Source of the DNA: Paraburkholderia phosphatilytica
Lineage (GTDB): Bacteria; Pseudomonadota; Gammaproteobacteria; Burkholderiales; Burkholderiaceae
Assembly (NCBI RefSeq): GCF_003443895.1
Contig: NZ_QQOA01000025.1
Span: 1 to 64,000, forward strand
DNA: 64,000 nucleotides
Reading direction: 5' to 3'
The stretch's first letter is position 1. The number at the start of each line of letters is the position of its first letter. Shown here piece by piece: positions 34,628 through 43,004 of the stretch. The translations under genes and the position numbers were made by a program. The notes under the pieces are model-generated. The model was not told the DNA's origin. It worked only from the letters and a program-made list of their open reading frames with translations, and did no database searches.

Positions 34628-35131
34628 GTGCGTGACGTTTGTAAAGTCTTGTTTCTGTGCCGTGACAATGCGGCGCTCAGCATCATGGCGGAAGCGCTGC
34701 TGCGCGAACTGGGCGGCCCGCGCTTCGAAGCCTACAGCGCCGGCTGGGAGCCGGCCGCGCAGGTCGACCGGATGGCGCTCGCGGAATTGCGGCCCGGCAT
34801 CTCGGCCACGCATCTGCTCAATCCGAAAAGCTGGCACGAGTTCACCGGCGAATGGGCGCCGCGGCTAGACGTCGTCGTGCTGTGCGATCGTCTGCACGAC
34901 CGCGCGCTGCCGGCGTTTCCCGGCGAACCTGCCATCTGCCTCTGGGAAGTGGACACCGCATTCGCGACGATGGACGACATCGCGATCCGCACGCGCGCGG
35001 TTCAGCGCGCGTTCTGGCAACTGCTGCGGCGTGTCGACAGCTTCTGCAGCGCGACGCCCGCGCGCGCGGCCATCGCCGCGCTTGGCGCGGTGCTGAGCGA
35101 TACCTCACGCGACCTGCCCGCCACCGCGTGA
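34628..35131 (+). CDS. low-molecular-weight phosphatase/ArsC-like protein lacking the P-loop arginine
   Basis: 167 residues from GTG 34628 (GGGGA eight bases upstream). The N-terminus has the LMW-phosphatase fold and P-loop position (VLFLCRDNAALSIMAEALLR), where ArsC and PTP enzymes read C-x5-R-S. Here C11 is kept but the catalytic Arg is Leu17 (CRDNAALS instead of CxxNxxRS). The rest (FEAYSAGWEPAAQVDRMALA, LDVVVLCDR) follows the family. Without the arginine it is probably not a working phosphatase or arsenate reductase and may bind a ligand or partner. The b561-type cytochrome gene follows 59 bases downstream and may be co-transcribed. Confidence 0.8.
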   Translation: MRDVCKVLFLCRDNAALSIMAEALLRELGGPRFEAYSAGWEPAAQVDRMALAELRPGISATHLLNPKSWHEFTGEWAPRLDVVVLCDRLHDRALPAFPGEPAICLWEVDTAFATMDDIAIRTRAVQRAFWQLLRRVDSFCSATPARAAIAALGAVLSDTSRDLPATA

Positions 35132-35190
35132 CACGAACGCCGAAGCCGCTATCATCGGATTTCATCCAGTCCGTTGAAGCGATCGGCCCC

Positions 35191-35895
35191 ATGCCCGTCA
35201 ACCCCGACACCCGATCCGCCGCATCGCGCGACCCGGAAGCGCCAGTCCGCCGCGTACGCGTCTGGGATCTGCCGACGCGGCTCTTCCACTGGCTCGCCGT
35301 CGTGCTCGTCGCGCTCGCGTATGTGACCGAGCGCGAGAACTGGATCGACTGGCACGTGCGGATCGGCGAAACGCTGCTCGCGCTCGTGCTGTTCCGTCTG
35401 CTGTGGGGCTGCTTCGGCAGCGAGACCGCGCGCTTCGCGCGCTTCGTCGCGTCGCCCGCGGCGGCGGTCGACCATCTGCGTCATCTGTTCCACCGCGAAC
35501 CCGACCGGCAGCCCGGCCACAACCCCGCCGGCGGCTGGATGGTGCTCGTGCTGCTGGCGCTCCTCTTCATCGAAACGCTGAGCGGCATCTACGTCTACAA
35601 CGAAGTCGCGGACGAGGGACCGCTCGCCGGGATCGTGCCGGGCTGGATCGCGAACGGCATCGCGACGCTGCATGCAGTGGTGTGGGACGTGCTGCTCGTC
35701 GCGATCGCGCTGCACCTGCTCGCGATCGTCGCGTATGCGGCGATCAAGGGGCACAACCTCGTGCGCCCGATGATCACCGGCTACAAGCGGCTGCCCGGTG
35801 CGGTTCGCGCGCCGCGAATGGTGTCGCCGCTGCTGGCCGTGGTGTTGCTGATCGCAGCTTCAGCGGTGGTTGCGTTGCTGGCGGCTTACGTGTAA
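35191..35895 (+). CDS. cytochrome b561-family membrane protein
   Basis: 234 residues, four main membrane helices plus a fifth at the C-terminus. The start (VRVWDLPTRLFHWLAVVLVA) and the second helix (IDWHVRIGETLLALVLFRLL) carry the first pair of heme-ligand histidines; HAVVWDVLLVAIALHLLAIV supplies others. This is the di-heme b561/Ni-Fe-hydrogenase b-subunit type that moves electrons between quinol and a periplasmic partner, usually a small cytochrome c. No cytochrome c gene is next to it. Its stop codon is the first of four in-frame stops in a 12-bp repeat array. Confidence 0.88.
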   Translation: MPVNPDTRSAASRDPEAPVRRVRVWDLPTRLFHWLAVVLVALAYVTERENWIDWHVRIGETLLALVLFRLLWGCFGSETARFARFVASPAAAVDHLRHLFHREPDRQPGHNPAGGWMVLVLLALLFIETLSGIYVYNEVADEGPLAGIVPGWIANGIATLHAVVWDVLLVAIALHLLAIVAYAAIKGHNLVRPMITGYKRLPGAVRAPRMVSPLLAVVLLIAASAVVALLAAYV

Positions 35896-35937
35896 ATCGC
35901 GGTGTGAATCAAGCTGTAAAGCGCGATGTAAAGCGCT
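35890..35937. repeat. 12-bp tandem repeat (4 units) with four in-frame stop codons
   Basis: GTGTAAATCGCG, GTGTGAATCAAG, CTGTAAAGCGCG and ATGTAAAGCGCT. Since 12 is a multiple of three, the stops at 35893, 35905, 35917 and 35929 are all in the frame of the cytochrome gene. The array fills the gap to the convergent serine hydrolase gene. Confidence 0.85.
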
Positions 35938-35943
35938 CACCCG

Positions 35944-36999
35944 TCAGCGCAGCTCGCGCACGGCCTGATGCACGAGTCCGAAGAATTCGTTCGCATGTTC
36001 GGGGTTCAGCCAGCGCACGATCAGCGCGAGCCGCAGCGACGGTTCGATCCACATGAACGAGCTGCCCGCGCCGACGCCGAACCAGCTCGTCTCCGGCACG
36101 CTCGGGAACATCTTGCGGCCGGTATTGAGCCACACCAGATAGCCGTAGAACGGCGCGAGCGGGCAGGGCGTGCGCATCCGCGATATCCATGCTTTCGACA
36201 GCACGCGGTGACCGCTTGCGATGCCATCGTCGAGCAGCATCTGCGCGATCTTCAACTGGTCGTTCGCGCTGATCGACAGACCGCCGCCCCAGTGCGTGCC
36301 GCCCGGCACCGACTGCACCCGCCGCCCGCCGGCAAGTTCCACCCACGCGTTGTCGTAGCCGGCCCAGTTCCAGGTGTCCGTCGCGCCGCAGGGGCGTGCG
36401 ATCGCTTCGCGAAACACGTCCGGCAGCGGCCGGTCGAACAGGTGCAGCAACGCGAGCGACAGCTGGTTGATGCGCACGTCGTTGTATTCCCAGTACGTGC
36501 CCGGCGCCTGCACTGGACGCCGGTCGCCTTTCTTGCCCGCAGGCGGATCGCCGAACGTGACCGCGCGATAGTGGTCCGCCTGGTCGGGCAGGCCGAAGCA
36601 CACGCCTTGCCATTCGCTCGTCTGCTGCAGCAGGTGCGCCCACGTCACCTCGGCGTTGTGCAGATCGTCGAAGCCGATGCCGGGCACGCGCACCTGCACG
36701 GGCTCGTCGAGATCGGGCAGCAGGCCGCGGTCGTGCGCGACGCCCGCGAGCAGCGCGAGGTAGGTCTTCGCGATGCTGAACGTGAGGTCAGGGCGGTCCG
36801 GCTCGCCCCAGCTCGTCAGCATACGGCCGCCCATCGCGATCGCGCCCGATACGGGCCCACGGTCGTGTACCGGGCCGAGCAGCCGGTTCCATGGCGGCGG
36901 GTCGTTCACGTGCACACCCCATGCGCCGTCCACGTTCCGGTCCCACGTCGATTCGTGCTCGATGGCGAAGCGGATTGCGCGTTGCAGGCTTTCAGACAT
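35944..36999 (-). CDS. beta-lactamase-fold serine hydrolase
   Basis: 351 residues without a signal peptide. The active-site SxxK is SIAK (residues 75-78, in PDLTFSIAKTYLALLAG). The Tyr motif lies in YWEYNDVRINQLSLALLHL, and WGGGLSISANDQLKIAQMLL is typical of the beta-lactamase/DD-peptidase-like esterase family (Pfam Beta-lactamase, EstB-like). Being cytoplasmic, it is more likely an esterase than an antibiotic-resistance enzyme. It converges on the cytochrome gene, six bases from the repeat array. Confidence 0.88.
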   Translation of the reverse strand: MSESLQRAIRFAIEHESTWDRNVDGAWGVHVNDPPPWNRLLGPVHDRGPVSGAIAMGGRMLTSWGEPDRPDLTFSIAKTYLALLAGVAHDRGLLPDLDEPVQVRVPGIGFDDLHNAEVTWAHLLQQTSEWQGVCFGLPDQADHYRAVTFGDPPAGKKGDRRPVQAPGTYWEYNDVRINQLSLALLHLFDRPLPDVFREAIARPCGATDTWNWAGYDNAWVELAGGRRVQSVPGGTHWGGGLSISANDQLKIAQMLLDDGIASGHRVLSKAWISRMRTPCPLAPFYGYLVWLNTGRKMFPSVPETSWFGVGAGSSFMWIEPSLRLALIVRWLNPEHANEFFGLVHQAVRELR

Positions 37000-37044
37000 G
37001 ATTGGCGATCCTGACTGTTTCCATACGGCTTCTGAAAAAGGCGC

Positions 37045-38337
37045 CTAACGCACCTGCAGCTTCACGCGCGCCCACACCAGCGTGACCAGGCTGATCACCG
37101 CGGCGATCATCAGATACAGGCCCGGCGCGAGATTGTTGCCCGTCGCGGCGATCAGCGACGCGACCGCGAAGGGCGTGAAACCGCCGAATATCGTCGTGGC
37201 GATGTTATAGCCGAACGCCATGCCGGTCGTGCGCGTCTCCGTCGGGAACAGCTCGGCCATCAGCGCGGGAATCGGCGCGAAGTAGGTGGCCTTCAGCAGC
37301 GCGACCCACACCACGGCGGCCACCAGCGTGGGCAGCGACGGGTGCGCGTTCATGAACACGAATGCCGGATAGATCGTCACGAAGAACAGCACGCCCATCA
37401 CGAGCATGATGCGGATGCGTCCCACCTTGTCGGACAGGTGTCCGACGAACGGTACGAGCGTCATCATGATGAAGCCCGCGGTCAGCGTCGCGATGAAGCC
37501 CGACGACGGCGCGAGGCCCAGCTGACGCGACGCGTAGGTCGGCATGTAGAGCAGCATGTAGTTCGCGCTGGTGGTCAGCACGAGCGAGCCGATCGACACG
37601 AGCACGCCGGCCTTTTGCGTCGCGAGCACGGTACGCACCGGCGACGACACTTTTTCGGCCTGCTCGAACTCGGGCGTTTCGTCGATACGGCGGCGAATGT
37701 AGAACCCGATCGGGCCGATCAGCATGCCGAACAGGAACGGGATGCGCCAGCCCCAGCCTTCGAGCTGCGGCTGCGTGAGCGTGCCCGTCAGCACCGCGCC
37801 AAACAACGATGCGAGCAGCGTGCTCGCGCCCTGGCTCGAGAACTGCCAGCTCGACATGAAGCCGCTGCGCGTGGGCGCGTGCTCGACCAGAAACGCGGTC
37901 GAGCTGCCGAACTCGCCGCCCGCCGAGAAGCCTTGCAGTACGCGCGACACGAAGATCAGCACCGGCGCGGCGAGGCCGATCGACGCGTACGACGGCATCA
38001 GCGCGACCATGCCGGTGCCGAGCGTCATCATGCCGATCGACAGCGTGAGCGACGCCTTGCGGCCGTGCCGGTCGCTGTACGAACCGAGCACGAGCGCGCC
38101 GACCGGCCGCGCGAGATATGACAGCGCGAAGGTGCCGAGCGTGATCAGCAGCGACACCGTGTGGTTGTGCGCGGGGAAGAACAGCTTCGACAACGTGCCC
38201 GCGAAGTAGCCGTACACGACGAGGTCGTAGAACTCGAGCGCATTGCCGATCGACGTGGCGACGATCAGCCGGGCGACGCCGCGGCGCGATGCGGGCGTGT
38301 GGGTGGACTGCGGGATCGTGACGGACTCAGTGCTCAT
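37045..38337 (-). CDS. MFS transporter, metabolite:H+ symporter (MHS) type
   Basis: 430 residues from ATG 38337. Twelve membrane helices with MHS hallmarks: GNALEFYDLVVYGYFAGTLS at helix 1, ARPVGALVLGSYSDRHGRKA in the helix 2-3 loop, and RVLQGFSAGGEFGSSTAFLV. This family (KgtP, ProP, ShiA, CitA) imports dicarboxylates, betaines or other small metabolites with protons. It overlaps the end of the upstream M20 peptidase gene by 11 bases, so the two are coupled: uptake plus hydrolysis of a peptide-like or acyl-amino-acid substrate. Confidence 0.92.
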   Translation of the reverse strand: MSTESVTIPQSTHTPASRRGVARLIVATSIGNALEFYDLVVYGYFAGTLSKLFFPAHNHTVSLLITLGTFALSYLARPVGALVLGSYSDRHGRKASLTLSIGMMTLGTGMVALMPSYASIGLAAPVLIFVSRVLQGFSAGGEFGSSTAFLVEHAPTRSGFMSSWQFSSQGASTLLASLFGAVLTGTLTQPQLEGWGWRIPFLFGMLIGPIGFYIRRRIDETPEFEQAEKVSSPVRTVLATQKAGVLVSIGSLVLTTSANYMLLYMPTYASRQLGLAPSSGFIATLTAGFIMMTLVPFVGHLSDKVGRIRIMLVMGVLFFVTIYPAFVFMNAHPSLPTLVAAVVWVALLKATYFAPIPALMAELFPTETRTTGMAFGYNIATTIFGGFTPFAVASLIAATGNNLAPGLYLMIAAVISLVTLVWARVKLQVR

Positions 38338-39775
38338 TGCGCCGGCCTCCGGTCGACTTGCGCGGCAGATGGGCCGCGGGATTGGCATCGGGGGCGTCGC
38401 CGCTGCGCGCGCCGAGGTCCCAGAACAGGCCCGCCATGATGCGCAGCCCTTCGCGCACCACCGGGCCCAGCAGATGTTCGTCCGGCGCGTGCTGCGAGCA
38501 GCCGGGGTACGAGTGCGGCACCCACAGCGTCGGCATGCCGAGCACGTCGGCGAAGACGTCGTTCGGCAGCGTGCCGCCGAGGTTGGGCAGCAGCACCGGC
38601 TGCGTGCCGGTGGTCTGCGTGAGCGAGCGCAGCGCCCATTGCACCCACGGGTTCTCGGGATCGACGCGGGTGGCCGGCATGCCGCGCTCCACTTCGACCG
38701 TCACCATCGGGAAGCCGTGCGCGTCGAGATGGCGCCGCACAATCGACTGCAGGTTGCGCCAGTCGGTACCGACGACGAAGCGGATCTGCATGTGCGCGAA
38801 CGCCTGCGGCGGAATCGCGTTGACCGGCTTCTCCGGGTTGCCGGTGCGAAACGCGAGCACTTCGATGTTGTTCCAGCCGAACACGCGCTCGGTCGGCGTG
38901 AGGTCGGGTTCGCCGTAATCCGGATCGACTTCGGGTTCACCCGGATTCCCGCCGACCACGATGTCCGCGAGCGCGCGGCGCACCGAATCGGGAACCGGCG
39001 GCGGACGCAGTCCATCGATCGCGATGCGGCCGTTCGCATCGACCATCGACGCGATCGCGTTCGCGAGCACCACGCCCGGATTGCGCAGGAGTCCGCCCCA
39101 GTTGCCCGAGTGATGCGCGCCGTCGCGCAGGTTCACGTCGAGCCGGAAATTGATCACGCCGCGCGAGCCGAGAAAGATCGTCGGCCGGCCGGCGGCGAGG
39201 CGCGGGCCGTCGGACGCGATCAGCACGTCCGCGGCGAGTTCGTCGCGCAGCCGCAGGCACAGCGCGTGCAGGCCCGGCGAGCCGACTTCCTCGCCGGTTT
39301 CGAACAGCAGCTTCAGGTTGAAGCCGAGCTTGCCATCGCGCGCGTCGAGCACCGCGCGCAACGCGGCGAGGTTGATGCTGTGCTGGCCTTTGTTGTCGGC
39401 GGTGCCGCGGCCATACCAGCGCTCGCCGTCCACCGTGACCTGCCACGGTGAGCGGCCGTCGGACCACTGAGCGTCGTAGCCGCGCACCACGTCGCCGTGA
39501 CCGTAGCTCAGCACCGTCGGCACATCGTCGCCTTCGTGGCGATGCGCGATCAGGAACGGACCGGCGCTCGCCACCGGATTGTCCACCACGCGGCAGGTAA
39601 AACCCCAGGCAGTGAGCGTCGGCGTGAGTTCGTCGTCGAGATAGGCGCGCAGCCGGGCGCCGCTATCGGCCTCCTGGCTTTCGGTGCGGATCGCGACGCG
39701 GCGTTGCAGGTCGTCGAGAAACGCGCCGGATTCGTAGCGCTGGGTGGCAAGCTGGATGGCCGTGTCGCGGGTCAC
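38327..39775 (-). CDS. M20-family metallopeptidase
   Basis: 482 residues from GTG 39775, preceded by GGAGAT; upstream frame is open but not family-like. Metal-site motifs in order: SYGHGDVVRGYDAQW (His), GRGTADNKGQHSINL (bridging Asp), FETGEEVGSPGLHAL (catalytic Glu and ligand Glu), DGPRLAAGRPTIFLGSRGVI and a C-terminal LPNLGGTLPNDVFA with PHSYPGCSQHAPDEHLL. The length and insert domain fit M20 dipeptidases/carboxypeptidases of the CPG2/ArgE group. Cytoplasmic. First gene of a two-gene operon with the MHS transporter, divergent from a LysR gene. Confidence 0.92.
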   Translation of the reverse strand: MTRDTAIQLATQRYESGAFLDDLQRRVAIRTESQEADSGARLRAYLDDELTPTLTAWGFTCRVVDNPVASAGPFLIAHRHEGDDVPTVLSYGHGDVVRGYDAQWSDGRSPWQVTVDGERWYGRGTADNKGQHSINLAALRAVLDARDGKLGFNLKLLFETGEEVGSPGLHALCLRLRDELAADVLIASDGPRLAAGRPTIFLGSRGVINFRLDVNLRDGAHHSGNWGGLLRNPGVVLANAIASMVDANGRIAIDGLRPPPVPDSVRRALADIVVGGNPGEPEVDPDYGEPDLTPTERVFGWNNIEVLAFRTGNPEKPVNAIPPQAFAHMQIRFVVGTDWRNLQSIVRRHLDAHGFPMVTVEVERGMPATRVDPENPWVQWALRSLTQTTGTQPVLLPNLGGTLPNDVFADVLGMPTLWVPHSYPGCSQHAPDEHLLGPVVREGLRIMAGLFWDLGARSGDAPDANPAAHLPRKSTGGRRNEH

Positions 39776-39907
39776 GTAGATCTCCGTCGTGGCGCGTCGT
39801 GGGGACGCTCGATTAGATCGAAGCGAGCGCGCAATGCGGGCGCGCACTCGTTGACGACCCATGCTGACGTGGACGATATTTCTGGACAATTACAATATTT
39901 GGCAGCG

Positions 39908-39930
39908 AGCTTTGCCGCAACGGCAAAGCT
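39908..39930. promoter_or_regulatory. perfect 10-bp-arm palindrome between the M20 and LysR genes
   Basis: AGCTTTGCCG (39908-39917), CAA, CGGCAAAGCT (39921-39930). It lies 38 bases before the LysR start and about 130 bases before the M20 start, the usual place for a LysR recognition site. AT-rich sequence suitable for promoters (39880-39905) adjoins it. Confidence 0.55.
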
Positions 39931-39968
39931 TCGGTGACCCAACTCATGCGCATCGCGCCACGGAGACC

Positions 39969-40874
39969 ATGGATCAGACCGCACTGCGCTATTTCCTCGA
40001 GGTGGCCCGCAGCGGCTCGCTCAGCAAGGCATCGGAGCGGCTCTACGTGGCGATCTCGGCGTTGAGCCGGCAGATCGCGAAGCTCGAAGAACAGATGGGC
40101 ACGCCGCTATTCGAAAGGCGGCCGCGCGGCATGGTGCTGACCGATGCGGGGCGGCTGCTCGCGAATCACGCGCGGCGCAGCCAGCTCGAAGACGAGCGTA
40201 TCGCCGACGAGATTCGCGGCATGACCGCGGACGGCCGCGTGACGATCCGCGTCGCGAGTTCGGAGGGCGTGGCGCCGTATTTTCTGCCGCAGGTGTTCGC
40301 GCATTTCCTGCGCACGCATCCGCGCGCGCATTTCCAGCTCGATGTGTCGGCGCCGTCTGCTGCAACGCAGCGTGTGCGCGAGGGCACCCACGACCTCGCC
40401 GTATGTTTCAGCATCGCGCCTGAGCGGGACATTCAGGTGCAGGTCGCACAGCGCGCGCCGATCTATGCGCTGATGCGGCACGACCATCCTCTTGCCGCGC
40501 ACGAGTCGGTGTCGCTCGCCGATCTGATGGAATGGCCGCTCGCGATGGACAACCAGGGCGTGACGATCCGGCAGCTGTTCGACATTGCGTGCAGTCTGGA
40601 AGGGCTGATCTTCGAGCCGGTGTTCGTCAGCAACTATCACCAGGCGTTGCAGAGCTTCGTACGGCACACGGACGCGGTCACGCTGACCGGATATATCACG
40701 GTGCGCACGCGGTTGAAGGTGGACGGACTGGCCGCGGTGCCGATCGCGAATCCCGAACTGCACCAGCGCACGCTGCAGGTTCAGACGATGGCCGGGCGCA
40801 CGCTGCCGCAGCCGGTGATCGCGTTCGTCGATCTGTTGAGGCAGGAGATGGAACGGCCGGAGGTGGTGGGTTGA
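39969..40874 (+). CDS. LysR-family transcriptional regulator (next to the M20/MHS operon)
   Basis: 301 residues from ATG 39969 (GGAGACC upstream). The N-terminal HTH is clear (ALRYFLEVARSGSLSKASER, LYVAISALSRQIAKLEEQ, GTPLFERRPRGMVLTDAGRL), then a periplasmic-binding-protein-like effector domain (VTIRVASSEGVAPYFLPQVF). Divergent from the M20 peptidase/MHS operon, it probably activates that operon with the transported compound or its product as co-inducer. A palindrome lies between them. This is inference from the arrangement. Confidence 0.92.
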   Translation: MDQTALRYFLEVARSGSLSKASERLYVAISALSRQIAKLEEQMGTPLFERRPRGMVLTDAGRLLANHARRSQLEDERIADEIRGMTADGRVTIRVASSEGVAPYFLPQVFAHFLRTHPRAHFQLDVSAPSAATQRVREGTHDLAVCFSIAPERDIQVQVAQRAPIYALMRHDHPLAAHESVSLADLMEWPLAMDNQGVTIRQLFDIACSLEGLIFEPVFVSNYHQALQSFVRHTDAVTLTGYITVRTRLKVDGLAAVPIANPELHQRTLQVQTMAGRTLPQPVIAFVDLLRQEMERPEVVG

Positions 40875-40892
40875 ACCCGCGCTGCGCGACGC

Positions 40893-41576
40893 TCAGAACA
40901 GATCTTCGTGGCGGCAGTTGACGAGCACTTCCGCGACGCTTGCCGAGTTCGGCAGCTCGATGGTGTTGGCGACGATCAACGCGAGGTCGCGCGGCTGCGT
41001 CATCGCGTCGGGCGGCAGATCGGCGATGCCCGCGGCCATGTCGGTGTTCACGTAGCCCGGGCAGATCGCGGTGGCGCGCACGCCGTCGTCCCAGCCTGCG
41101 CGGCGCACCGCGTGATTGAGCGCGATCACCGCGTGCTTCGACATCTGGTAGCCGACGTTCAGGTTCTTCACGCGCTTGCCCGACAGCGACGCGAGCTGCA
41201 CGAAACGCGCGTTGCCCGCGCGGCGCAGATGCGGCAGCGCGGCCTGCACGAGCCGGAAGGGTGCCTTCACGTTGATGTCGAAGGTTTCGTCGAGGAGGGC
41301 GTCGGTGCCGTTTTCGAACGTGATCATCCTGCAGATGCCCGCGTTGCTGACGAGCACGTCGAGCCGACCGAACCGCGCGATCGTCGCGTCGACCCAGCGG
41401 CGGCCCGCGTCGACATCGCGCGCTTCATAAGGCGAGACGAACGCATCGAACTCCGGATGGAACGACGCCGGATCGCGCACGCCGAGCGACAGCCGGTAGC
41501 CGCGCCGATGCAGCTCGCGCGCGATCTCGAGGCCGATGCCACGGTTTCCGCCTGAAATCATCGCTACCTTGTCCAT
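40893..41576 (-). CDS. short-chain dehydrogenase/reductase
   Basis: 227 residues. Rossmann start with the glycine-rich motif (MISGGNRGIGLEIARELHRR), VSNAG, and the catalytic YQMSKHA Tyr-x3-Lys with an upstream Ser (ASLSGKRVKNLNVGY). It would oxidise or reduce an alcohol/ketone with NAD(P). The last gene of the operon that starts at 46931; 43 bases separate it from the preceding oxidase gene. Its substrate is probably a carbonyl product of the oxidases, by inference. Confidence 0.92.
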   Translation of the reverse strand: MDKVAMISGGNRGIGLEIARELHRRGYRLSLGVRDPASFHPEFDAFVSPYEARDVDAGRRWVDATIARFGRLDVLVSNAGICRMITFENGTDALLDETFDINVKAPFRLVQAALPHLRRAGNARFVQLASLSGKRVKNLNVGYQMSKHAVIALNHAVRRAGWDDGVRATAICPGYVNTDMAAGIADLPPDAMTQPRDLALIVANTIELPNSASVAEVLVNCRHEDLF

Positions 41577-41619
41577 TGCTGTCGTCCTCCGCGTTTTAGC
41601 TGTCGAGAATGAGCCCCTG

Positions 41620-42957
41620 CTAGAACCCCGCGTCGATCACGATCTTTGTGCCGTCGGAAAAGCGCGACAGCCGGAACGCGTGCGGATCGACGAGCGGCGT
41701 GTCGTTCACGACGAGGTCCGCCATCAGCTTGCCCGCCGCCGGACCGATGCCGAAGCCGTGTCCCGAGAAGCCCGTGCCGATGAAGAACCCCGGCAGCCGC
41801 TCGACGCCCGAGATCACCGGAATCGCGTCCGGCGTGACGTCGATATAACCTGCCCAGCGCTGCGCGATGCGCGCGCCGGCAAGCTGCGGAAACACCTTCA
41901 CGAACTCCGCGAGCCCGTTGTCGACGTACGGCACGACCGGCTCGGGATCGAGCGTGCGGACTGCTTCGAAAGCGGTGGGTTGATCGAGCGCCCAGTGGCG
42001 CGGGCGCTTCAGTTCATCGAAGAAGCGCCGGCCGATGCCGATCCTGAGCGACCCCATCACGCTCTTCAATGCTTCGATGTACTTGAAGAACAGGCGGAAC
42101 GCATCGGGCGTCAGATCCGCGTGGGTGCGAAAGCCGTAAGCGACGGTGTAGCCGCCATCCGCGCGCTTGCGGAACGCGAACTCCTTGTTGCTCGCGCTGC
42201 AGGTCGGGCCGCCTTCGAGCGGTTCCGTGCGCAGCACCGAGCTGCGCGTGAGCAGTTGCGGTACGTCGATATCGAGGCTGCCGCAGAAGAGCCGCGTCCA
42301 CGCGCCGCCCGCTGCCACGACCGCATCGCAGCGGATCGTGCCGTGCTCGGTGACGACGCCGCTCACGCGTCCCGCGGAGGTTTCGATGCCGCGCACCGCG
42401 CACGGCGTGAGGATCTTCACGCCGCGTTTGCGCAGTGCGTTTGCGATCGCGGGCGCGGCCTTCTGCGGTTCGGCGCGCGCGTCGCCGGGCGTGAAGAGCC
42501 CGCCCTTGTAGGTCTTCACGGCGCCCGGCAGCAGAGCCGCGATGGCCTTCGCATCCACCTCGTGCGTGTCGAACGTATCGCCGGCAATCTGCTTCGCGCG
42601 CTTCAGCCAGTCGAGATGCTCGGCGAGCGCGGCATCGTCGTTCGTCATGTACAGGATGCCGCACTGGTTGAAGCCGGTTTCGATGCCGAGCGTGCGGTCG
42701 AGCGTGCGCCACAGCTTCAGGCTTTCGATCGACAGCAGCAGCTCGCGCGGATCGCGGCGCGTCACGCGCACCCAGCCCCAGTTGCGGCTCGACTGCTCGC
42801 CCGCGATATGGCCTTTCTCGCAGAGCGCGACCGTGAGGCCCTTTTCGCTCAGGTACAGCGCGGTGGACACCCCGATGATGCCGCCGCCGATCACGACGAC
42901 GTCGGCCCGCGCGGGCAGTTGCGTATCGTCGGCGACGGGTTCGACTTGTGGTCCCAT
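41620..42957 (-). CDS. FAD-dependent oxidoreductase, DAO family (first of two)
   Basis: 445 residues from ATG 42957. FAD-binding dinucleotide fold at the N-terminus (ADVVVIGGGIIGVSTALYLS), CEKGHIAGEQSSRNWGWVR with the family-typical post-fold loop, and a C-terminal FAD-contact region (FIGTGFSGHGFGIGPAAG). The DAO family oxidises the amine of D- or N-methyl amino acids, glycine, or similar compounds. It follows the ABC permease gene by 47 bases and shares the operon with a second DAO enzyme, 45591-46931. Confidence 0.92.
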   Translation of the reverse strand: MGPQVEPVADDTQLPARADVVVIGGGIIGVSTALYLSEKGLTVALCEKGHIAGEQSSRNWGWVRVTRRDPRELLLSIESLKLWRTLDRTLGIETGFNQCGILYMTNDDAALAEHLDWLKRAKQIAGDTFDTHEVDAKAIAALLPGAVKTYKGGLFTPGDARAEPQKAAPAIANALRKRGVKILTPCAVRGIETSAGRVSGVVTEHGTIRCDAVVAAGGAWTRLFCGSLDIDVPQLLTRSSVLRTEPLEGGPTCSASNKEFAFRKRADGGYTVAYGFRTHADLTPDAFRLFFKYIEALKSVMGSLRIGIGRRFFDELKRPRHWALDQPTAFEAVRTLDPEPVVPYVDNGLAEFVKVFPQLAGARIAQRWAGYIDVTPDAIPVISGVERLPGFFIGTGFSGHGFGIGPAAGKLMADLVVNDTPLVDPHAFRLSRFSDGTKIVIDAGF

Positions 42958-43004
42958 GTTGGCGTTGTTCAGGTGGTGGATTCGTCGGAGCTTCGAAGTA
43001 TGCG

